In this document: positions 58,141 to 64,000 of the stretch, one piece after another
Numbering within the stretch: the stretch's first letter is position 1
Layout: every line of letters starts with the position of its first letter
Assembly (NCBI GenBank): GCA_934533075.1
Contig: CAKTBJ010000001.1
Coordinates: forward strand, 124,001-188,000
Direction of reading: 5' to 3'
From: an uncultured Paracoccus sp.
GTDB lineage: Bacteria; Pseudomonadota; Alphaproteobacteria; Rhodobacterales; Rhodobacteraceae
DNA: 64,000 nucleotides
Program-made: the position numbers and the translations under genes
The notes under the pieces: model-generated
Database searches by the model: none
Told to the model about the DNA's origin: nothing
The model's input: the letters and a program-made list of their open reading frames with translations, nothing else

Positions 58141-59888
58141 CGGCGGCGGCACCCGACCTGCCGCAGGCACCGCGCGGCTGGGACTGGCCGCGCATGCCCG
58201 AGCCGGGGCTGAGCCGGCCGGTGCGGCTGGGCGTGGTCATGCTGTGCCATTCCGAGCTGAGCATCGCCACCGGCCTGGCCCGCCGCTGGGTCGAGGGCGG
58301 CGCGGCGCTGGCCATCCATGTCGATCGCCGCGCCCCCGCCGCCGACGTGGCCCGCATGCGCGGGCTGCTGGCGCCGCTGCCGGACGTGCTGTGGGTCCCG
58401 CGCCGGAAATGCGAATGGGGCACCTTCTCGCTGGTTCAGGCCACCATCGAGGCCGCGCAGGCCCTGCTGGCGGCCTGTCCAGACGTGACGCATGTCGTGC
58501 TGGTCTCGGGCGCCTGCCTGCCGCTGCGGCCGGTGTCGGAGCTGGCCGCCTATCTGGCCCGCACGCCCGAGCGCGACTTTATCGAAAGCGTCACCGTGGC
58601 CGATTCCGGCTGGGTGATCGGGGGGCTGGGCGAGGAGCGGTTCCATTTCCACTTCCCCTTCACCTGGCGCGGCGGCCGGCGCTGGTTCGACCGGCTGGTG
58701 GCCGTGCAGCGCCGGCTGGGGATCAGGCGGCGGCTGCCCAAGGGGCTGAACCCGCATCTGGGCAGCCAGTGGTGGTGCCTGACCCGCCGCACGCTGGCCG
58801 CGATCCTGGACGACCCGCGCCGGCCGGAATACGACCGCTACTTCCGCGGCGTCTGGATTCCCGATGAAAGCTATTTCCAGACGCTGGCGCGGCTGCATTC
58901 GGCGGTGCTGGAAAGCCGCTCGCTGACGCTGGCCAAGTTCGACAGCCAGGGCAAGCCCTATGTCTTCTACAACGATCACCTCGACATGCTGGAGGAATCG
59001 CGCAGCTTCATCGCCCGCAAGGTCTGGCCGCGCGCCGGCTGGCTGCTGTCGCATTTCCCGCGCCCGGCCACCCATCCGCCGCAGCTGGACGAGCCGCAGC
59101 CGGCCCGGATCGAGCGCCTGATCAACGCCGCCGTGGCGCGCGGTCAGCTGGGGCGGCCCGGCCTCTACATGCAAAGCCGCTATCCCGCGCAGGACCGCGA
59201 GAACGGCAAGACCGCCGCGCCCTATGCGCTGTTTCAGGGTTTCGACGATGCCATGCCGGGCTTTCGCGACTGGCTGGCGCCGCTGCTGCCCGAGGCCGAG
59301 ATACACGGCCACCTGTTCGCGCCCGACCGGGTGGAATTCGCCGGCGATGCCGATATCGGGCCGGGCGCGATTTCGGCCAGCGCCGCCTTGCGCGACCATG
59401 ATCCGCAGGGCTTCCTGACCTCGCTGATCCGCATCGCGCCGCGCATGCAGGTGTTCCAGTTCAGCCCACGCGACGGCCAGAAGCTGAACTGGTTCATGGC
59501 CACCGACCCCCATGCCCGCATCGCGGTGATCTCCGGCGCATGGGTGCTGCCGCTGATGCGCTCGGGCATGCCCTTCGACGATGTGCGCCGCATCGCCGCG
59601 CGCCTTCAGACGCTGGAGACCGCGCAGCTGGCCGTCCTGCGCTCGGTCTGGACCAAGGCGCAGGTGCAGCTTTGGGATCTGGCGGACCTGCTGCACGATC
59701 CCGACGCGGTGTTGCGCGCCGCGCTGGCGCCGCTGGGGGTGCGGACGGCGCCGCCGGCGCCGCCGCTGGCCTCGACGGCGGCGCTGGCGGATTTCCTTCA
59801 GGCGCTGCGCAATGCCGGCCTGCGCCCCCATCTTCCGGGCGAGATCGAGGCCCGCCCGTCCCAGGGACCGGAGACCCGCCATGCCTGA
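58137..59888 (+). CDS. Branch/GT14-type N-acetylglucosaminyltransferase, DUF5927-like C-terminus
   Basis: A 583-residue protein. Residues 25-290 match the Core-2/I-branching (GT14) family: VVMLCHSELSIATGLARRW, VDRRAPAADV, RRKCEWGTFSLVQATIEA, VVLVSGACLPL and GSQWWCLTRRTL. Bacterial members often transfer xylose or GlcNAc. The C-terminal 270 residues fit the DUF5927 region seen with this domain in Rhodobacteraceae. The start is GTG, overlapping the previous stop by 4 bp, and its end overlaps the sulfotransferase gene by 8 bp. Confidence 0.82.
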   Translation: MTAAAPDLPQAPRGWDWPRMPEPGLSRPVRLGVVMLCHSELSIATGLARRWVEGGAALAIHVDRRAPAADVARMRGLLAPLPDVLWVPRRKCEWGTFSLVQATIEAAQALLAACPDVTHVVLVSGACLPLRPVSELAAYLARTPERDFIESVTVADSGWVIGGLGEERFHFHFPFTWRGGRRWFDRLVAVQRRLGIRRRLPKGLNPHLGSQWWCLTRRTLAAILDDPRRPEYDRYFRGVWIPDESYFQTLARLHSAVLESRSLTLAKFDSQGKPYVFYNDHLDMLEESRSFIARKVWPRAGWLLSHFPRPATHPPQLDEPQPARIERLINAAVARGQLGRPGLYMQSRYPAQDRENGKTAAPYALFQGFDDAMPGFRDWLAPLLPEAEIHGHLFAPDRVEFAGDADIGPGAISASAALRDHDPQGFLTSLIRIAPRMQVFQFSPRDGQKLNWFMATDPHARIAVISGAWVLPLMRSGMPFDDVRRIAARLQTLETAQLAVLRSVWTKAQVQLWDLADLLHDPDAVLRAALAPLGVRTAPPAPPLASTAALADFLQALRNAGLRPHLPGEIEARPSQGPETRHA

Positions 59889-61269
59889 ACCCTTCCGCCG
59901 CTTCGTGATCTTCGCGGGGATGCGCACCGGCTCCAACCTGCTGGAGGCGACGCTGAACGTCATCAAGCGCGTCACCTGCTTCGGCGAGGCGTTCAACCCC
60001 TACATGCTGGGCTGGCCCGGCAAGGAGGAGCTGAAGGGCATTACGCTGGAACAGCGCGAGGCCGATCCGATGGCGCTGCTGGATGCGCTGTGGGACAAGC
60101 CCGACCACCTGCCGGGTTTCCGCTATTTCCACGACCACGACCCGCGCGTGCTGGATGCGATCCTGGACGACCCGCTTTGCGCCAAGATCATCCTGACCCG
60201 CAACCCGCTGGACAGCTATGTCTCGACCCGGCTGGCCTGGGAGACCAACCAGTGGAAGCTGAACGAGACCGAGACCCCGATCCCGGCCGTCACCACCTTC
60301 GACCCCGCCGAGTTCCGCGAGACTCTGGCCGCGAACGAGGCGTTCCAGCACCGCATCATGGAGCGGTTGCAGGTCACCGGTCAGGCCGGCTTCTGGCTGC
60401 GCTATGAGGATTTGCGGTCCGAGGCGGTGATGACCGGGCTGCTGCACTGGCTGGGCCGCACCGATCTGGAGCGCGTGGTGCCCGCCAGCGACCAGGTGCC
60501 GCAGAATCCGCGCGAGATGTCGGAAAAGGTGGCGAATTTCGACGCGATGGTGGCGGAACTGAACCGCCTCGACCCCTACGACCTGCACGGCATCCCGCTG
60601 TTCGAACCGGCGCGGGGACCGGCGGTGCCGGGCTATCTGGCCAGCGAGGCGGGTGCCGGGCTGCTGTTCATGCCGGTGCGTGGCGGGCCGACGGACCGCA
60701 TCGCGGACTGGTTCGCCGCGCTGGGCGCCACCGAGGGCGACTTCACCCAGAACGGGCTGCGGCAATGGAAGCGCAGGCATCCCGGCCATCGCAGCTTCAC
60801 GGTCCTGCGCCATCCGGTGCTGCGGGCCTGGGACGCCTATCGCGCCGCCGCCGACACCCGCAACCCGATGCTGCGCGAGGCGCTGATCAGCATCCACCGC
60901 GTGCCGCTGGCCGAGCCGGGCGCCGACCTCTCCGACAATCGCGAGCGCGGCATCTTCCTGGCCTTCCTCGATTTCCTGCGCCGGAACCTGAACGGCCAGA
61001 CCCGGCTGCCGACGCAACCCGGCTGGGCCAGCCAGAGCGAGGTTCTGGCCGGCTATGCCCGCTTCATCCCGCCCGACATGCTGATCCGCGAGGACCGGCT
61101 GGCCCGCGACCTGCCGATGCTGGCGCAGGCCGCCGGGCTGGAAGATGCGCCGCCCCTGCCGCCCGCGACCCCGCCCCGCGCCTTCCTGGCCGAGGCCGAG
61201 ATCCTCAAGGCCGCCCGCGCGGCCTATCAGCGCGACTATATCGCCTTCGGTTTCCGCGACGGGTTCTAG
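59881..61269 (+). CDS. Sulfotransferase with two sulfotransferase-like halves
   Basis: A 462-residue protein. The first half is a Stf0/NodH-like sulfotransferase: FVIFAGMRTGSNLLEATLN (PAPS 5'-phosphosulfate loop), FRYFHDHDPRV and IILTRNPLDSYVSTRLA (3'-phosphate site). The second half, from about residue 255, resembles another sulfotransferase family: LLFMPVRG and FTVLRHPVLRAWDAYRAAA repeat the 3'-phosphate pattern, but its P-loop is not obvious. It probably sulfates a sugar of the exported glycan. Its stop lies in a CTAG shared with the convergent DUF2218 gene. Confidence 0.8.
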   Translation: MPEPFRRFVIFAGMRTGSNLLEATLNVIKRVTCFGEAFNPYMLGWPGKEELKGITLEQREADPMALLDALWDKPDHLPGFRYFHDHDPRVLDAILDDPLCAKIILTRNPLDSYVSTRLAWETNQWKLNETETPIPAVTTFDPAEFRETLAANEAFQHRIMERLQVTGQAGFWLRYEDLRSEAVMTGLLHWLGRTDLERVVPASDQVPQNPREMSEKVANFDAMVAELNRLDPYDLHGIPLFEPARGPAVPGYLASEAGAGLLFMPVRGGPTDRIADWFAALGATEGDFTQNGLRQWKRRHPGHRSFTVLRHPVLRAWDAYRAAADTRNPMLREALISIHRVPLAEPGADLSDNRERGIFLAFLDFLRRNLNGQTRLPTQPGWASQSEVLAGYARFIPPDMLIREDRLARDLPMLAQAAGLEDAPPLPPATPPRAFLAEAEILKAARAAYQRDYIAFGFRDGF

Positions 61270-61550
61270 GCGTCCCGCCAGTCCGGCGCCTCGGGCGCCT
61301 CGCGATGGGCAAAGCGCAGCATGTGGCTGATCAGCACGTCGCGGGTGCGGGCGAAGCCGTCCTCGTCCGCCGCCTTGATGGTCAGGCACAGGCCGGTCTC
61401 CGTGGCCTCGGCCGTGACCAGACCGGCGGGGAAATGCATCACCGCGCCGGTGTCCTGCTGCTCGATGGTGATCTTGTGGCCGAAATGCTTGCACATGGTG
61501 CCCAGCAGCGGCAGCGGTCGGGCGGTGGGGAAATCGGCGGTCCTGCGCAT
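61266..61550 (-). CDS. DUF2218 domain protein
   Basis: A 94-residue protein with DUF2218 features: RPLPLLGTMCKHFGHKI, an acidic-hydrophobic middle, and DVLISHMLRFAHRE near the end. Such proteins are often linked to siderophore or iron genes, though none is here; the function is unknown. The ATG at 61550 follows AGGAG. It overlaps the sulfotransferase tail-to-tail by 4 bp. Confidence 0.85.
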   Translation of the reverse strand: MRRTADFPTARPLPLLGTMCKHFGHKITIEQQDTGAVMHFPAGLVTAEATETGLCLTIKAADEDGFARTRDVLISHMLRFAHREAPEAPDWRDA

Positions 61551-61802
61551 CGGGCGCTCCTGTCGGTGGGTTCGTGGCATCCGCCGCATAGCCCGCGCCG
61601 CGCCGGCGGTAAATACCTGAGGAAATCACAAGGAAAAGACTGCCGCCGCCTGTGATGGGCTGCGGGCCACGGCCCCATGCCCGACACAAGTGCAAGGGTC
61701 GGGCCTGCCAGCCATGCACCCCTTGCAGCCGTGCCTTGCGTGGCGCGGCCTTGTGTCGCGCCGGGAACTGGGCAAGATCGCCGGACCCGCCGGAGGATTC
61801 CC

Positions 61803-63050
61803 ATGATCGACAAGCGCCTGTTCACCCCCGTCCTGATCGGGGGTTGCCTGATCCTGCTGCTGAACTTTGCGCTGCGGGCCAGCTATGGCGTGTTCCAGAT
61901 CCCGGTTTCCGACACCTTCGGCTGGCCGCGCCAGGAATTCAGCATCGCCATCGCCATCCAGAATCTGACCTGGGGCCTCGGCCAGCCGATCTTCGGGGCG
62001 CTGGCGGAACGGTTCGGCGACCGGCGCGCGATCATCGCCGGCGTGCTGGCCTATGCCGCCGGGCTGGTGCTGACCGGCATCGTCGCCACGCCGGCGACGA
62101 TGAACCTGGCGCAGGCGATCGTCGGCTTCGGCATCGCCGGCAGCGGCTTCGGCGTGATCCTCGCCGTGGTCGGCCGCGCCGCCAGCGACGAGAACCGCAG
62201 CATCGCGCTGGGCATCGCCACCGCTGCCGGCTCGGGCGGGCAGGTGATCGGGGCGCCGCTGGCGCAATACCTGCTGAACTTCATGCCCTGGCAGCAGGTG
62301 TTCTTCGTCTTTGCCGGCCTGATCATGCTGTGCCTGCTGTTCCTGCCCATGCTGCGCGGCGGTCCCAAGCCCGCCACCCGCAAGGAGCTGGAGGAAAGCC
62401 TGGGCACCGTGCTGCTGCGGGCCATGCGCGATCCGTCCTATATGATGATCTTCGCCGGCTTCTTCTCCTGCGGCTATCAGCTGTCCTTCATCACCGCCCA
62501 TTTCCCGGCGATGGTGACCGAGATGTGCGGGCCGATCAGCGCCGGCGGCGTGCTGGCCTCGCTGGGGATCACCTCCACCTCGGCGCTGGGCGCCTGGGCG
62601 GTGGGGCTGATCGGCTTTGCCAACATCGCCGGCTCGATCATGGCCGGCTGGCTGGGGAAACGCTATTCCAAGAAGTATCTGCTGGCCGGCATCTATACCC
62701 TGCGCACCCTGTTCGCGGCGGCCTTCATCCTGATCCCGATGACGCCGGCCTCGGTGATCCTGTTCTCGCTGGGGATGGGGGCGCTGTGGCTGGCGACGGT
62801 GCCGCTGACCTCGGGGCTGATCGCGCATATCTACGGGCTGCGCTACATGGGCACGCTTTACGGCATCATCTTCCTGTCGCACCAGATCGGTTCGGCGCTG
62901 GGGGTCTGGCTGGGCGGCGTGTTCTACGACCGCTTCCACGACTATAATGCCGTGTGGTGGGTGGGCGTGGGCGTCGGCGCCTTCTCGGCCCTGATCCACC
63001 TGCCGATCCGCGAGAACCGCACCCCCGCCCCGGCGGCAAGCGCGGCCTGA
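61803..63050 (+). CDS. MFS transporter
   Basis: A 415-residue major facilitator protein with about twelve membrane segments. Segments include LIGGCLILLLNFALRASYGVF, LTWGLGQPIFGALAERFGDRRAII (the cytoplasmic loop 2-3 signature) and IGSALGVWLGGVFYDRFHDY. It resembles the monocarboxylate or oxalate-formate antiporter branch, so an organic-acid substrate is possible. The ATG at 61803 follows GGAGG. The 252-bp gap upstream holds no other gene. Confidence 0.88.
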   Translation: MIDKRLFTPVLIGGCLILLLNFALRASYGVFQIPVSDTFGWPRQEFSIAIAIQNLTWGLGQPIFGALAERFGDRRAIIAGVLAYAAGLVLTGIVATPATMNLAQAIVGFGIAGSGFGVILAVVGRAASDENRSIALGIATAAGSGGQVIGAPLAQYLLNFMPWQQVFFVFAGLIMLCLLFLPMLRGGPKPATRKELEESLGTVLLRAMRDPSYMMIFAGFFSCGYQLSFITAHFPAMVTEMCGPISAGGVLASLGITSTSALGAWAVGLIGFANIAGSIMAGWLGKRYSKKYLLAGIYTLRTLFAAAFILIPMTPASVILFSLGMGALWLATVPLTSGLIAHIYGLRYMGTLYGIIFLSHQIGSALGVWLGGVFYDRFHDYNAVWWVGVGVGAFSALIHLPIRENRTPAPAASAA

Positions 63051-63065
63051 GCCGGGGGCGCGGGC

Positions 63066-63653
63066 CTACCGTGCCCGCCCGCAGGCGATCAACTGCTGGC
63101 GATAGCGTTCTGAGCGGTTTCCGACATTCGCCGCCACCTGCATCAGCCAGCCCTTTTGCCGGTGGCTGCCGCGCGCGAAGCCGCTGCGCCCCTCGTGATA
63201 GGCCAGATATTGCGATGCGGCGTCCTGCTTGGAGACGCCCAGCCGCTTCGTGGTGCCATCCATATACCAGCCCATGAAGTCGGTGGCGTCGCGGATGTTG
63301 TCGCGCCGGGCGCGGCGGTTGCCGGTCTCGGCAAGGTATTCCTCCCATGTGCCGTCCAGCGCCTGGCTGTAGCCATAGGCCGAACTCTGCCGCCCGACCG
63401 GGATGATCCCCAGCACGAACTGGTGCGGGGTGCGGGCGTCGCCGACGAATCTCGACTCCTGATGGATCGTCGCCATCTGCACATGCACCGGCACGCCCCA
63501 GCGGCGTTCGGTCTGCTGCATGGCGCGGAAATAGGCCGGGCGTTCGGCCACCAGCGCGCATGCATTGTCCAGATTGCGCGGCGCCGTGGCCTTGCCGCCG
63601 GCACCGCAGGAGGCGACCAGCCCGATGACGGCCAGTTTGAGATACCTGTTCAT
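63066..63653 (-). CDS. Lytic transglycosylase-like lipoprotein
   Basis: A 195-residue lipoprotein with signal and lipobox (IGLVASC, Cys near residue 16). The SLT-type domain has the catalytic Glu in IHQESRFVGD and AYGYSQALDGTWEEY, and the muramoyl-binding AYHEGRSGF. It cuts peptidoglycan from the outer-membrane side. Length is short compared with soluble Slt70. It converges on the MFS gene. Confidence 0.88.
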   Translation of the reverse strand: MNRYLKLAVIGLVASCGAGGKATAPRNLDNACALVAERPAYFRAMQQTERRWGVPVHVQMATIHQESRFVGDARTPHQFVLGIIPVGRQSSAYGYSQALDGTWEEYLAETGNRRARRDNIRDATDFMGWYMDGTTKRLGVSKQDAASQYLAYHEGRSGFARGSHRQKGWLMQVAANVGNRSERYRQQLIACGRAR

Positions 63654-63786
63654 GCTGCCTCTCGTTCTTCTTTTGGGGGCAGTTTATGGGAAAAGCGGTC
63701 CAGAGGGAACGCCAAAGCGCGCAAGCCGCTTTCGTTGGGCGAAACCCGGCTATAGACTGGCCCGGATTTCATCCAAGGGGGATCTC

Positions 63787-64000
63787 ATGTCGGATAACGA
63801 AATCGTCTTCCTGTCGGGCGCGCGCACGGCCATCGGCGGCTATGGCGGCAGCCTCGCGGGCTTCTCGCCCATCGACCTGGCGACCATCGCCACCAAGGCC
63901 GCGATCGAGCGCGCCGGCGTCGGCGCCGACAAGATCGGCACCGTGGTCTTCGGCCACGTCATCAACACCGAGCAGCGCGACATGTATCTGGGCCGGGTGG
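63787..64000 (+). CDS. Acetyl-CoA acetyltransferase/thiolase (N-terminus only)
   Basis: The first 71 codons of a thiolase: EIVFLSGARTAIGGYGGSLAGFSPIDLATIATKAAIERAGV, with VVFGHVINTEQRDMYLGR. The N-terminal thiolase fold is clear, but the catalytic Cys lies beyond the window end. It could be a beta-ketothiolase for PHB or fatty-acid metabolism. AAGGGGG precedes the ATG at 63787. Confidence 0.92.
   Translation, partial: MSDNEIVFLSGARTAIGGYGGSLAGFSPIDLATIATKAAIERAGVGADKIGTVVFGHVINTEQRDMYLGRV

Overview
The window is GC-rich DNA (about 70% G+C by eye) from an alphaproteobacterium of the Rhodobacteraceae, most likely Paracoccus or a close relative. The best taxonomic marker is the fbc/pet operon. 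Its cytochrome c1 carries a long Ala/Glu/Asp-rich stretch after the signal peptide, a known Paracoccus trait, and its Rieske protein closely resembles that of P. denitrificans. I see no insertion sequence, prophage, CRISPR array or rRNA operon, so this reads as ordinary chromosome with two surface-polysaccharide islands.

Layout. 1-2.9 kb: exonuclease III (cut by the window edge), an NlpC/P60 peptidase and an M17 aminopeptidase, all leftward. 2.9-7.0 kb: a FAD oxidoreductase diverging from a three-gene set, a Tat-exported flavin amine oxidase, a periplasmic c-type cytochrome and an exported RidA-family protein. Together they look like a periplasmic amine-dehydrogenating module. 7.1-8.0 kb: an I78 inhibitor lipoprotein and an NsrR-like Rrf2 regulator with a conspicuous upstream palindrome. 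8.1-15.3 kb: glycan island A, with a WbpM-type dehydratase, a UDP-sulfoquinovose synthase homologue, two glycosyltransferase-type proteins and a sulfotransferase-like coiled-coil protein. 15.4-27.8 kb: mixed metabolism (amidase pair, GST, WYL regulator, tRNA-Pro, leuB, dapB, rbfA, truB, an orphan OmpR-type regulator, ribA, an L,D-transpeptidase-like protein and a PaaK-like protein). 27.9-35.2 kb: rpmJ, tRNA-Val, N-formylglutamate amidohydrolase, stomatin/NfeD pair, Nudix, GST, pyrF and clpB behind a sigma-32-type promoter.

35.3-41.1 kb: pstSCAB-phoU-phoB behind four Pho-box units spaced 11 bp apart. 42.3-45.6 kb: petABC (cytochrome bc1). 45.9-49.9 kb: radC, dnaJ and dnaK. 50.1-61.3 kb: glycan island B, with a capsule-type ABC permease, cysQ, kdsB, galU, galE, four glycosyltransferases and a two-domain sulfotransferase. 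61.3-64 kb: a DUF2218 protein, an MFS transporter, a lytic transglycosylase lipoprotein and the start of a thiolase gene.

How parts fit. The pst-pho genes form the phosphate-starvation regulon, and PhoB probably controls its own operon through the Pho boxes. Islands A and B both hold sulfotransferase-like genes. Island B also has a PAP phosphatase (cysQ), a CMP-Kdo synthetase and UDP-glucose/UDP-galactose supply, which together suggest a sulfated, Kdo-linked capsule or exopolysaccharide. Many genes are joined by ATGA overlaps. Three convergent gene pairs end on one palindromic stop (CTAG or CTATAG).
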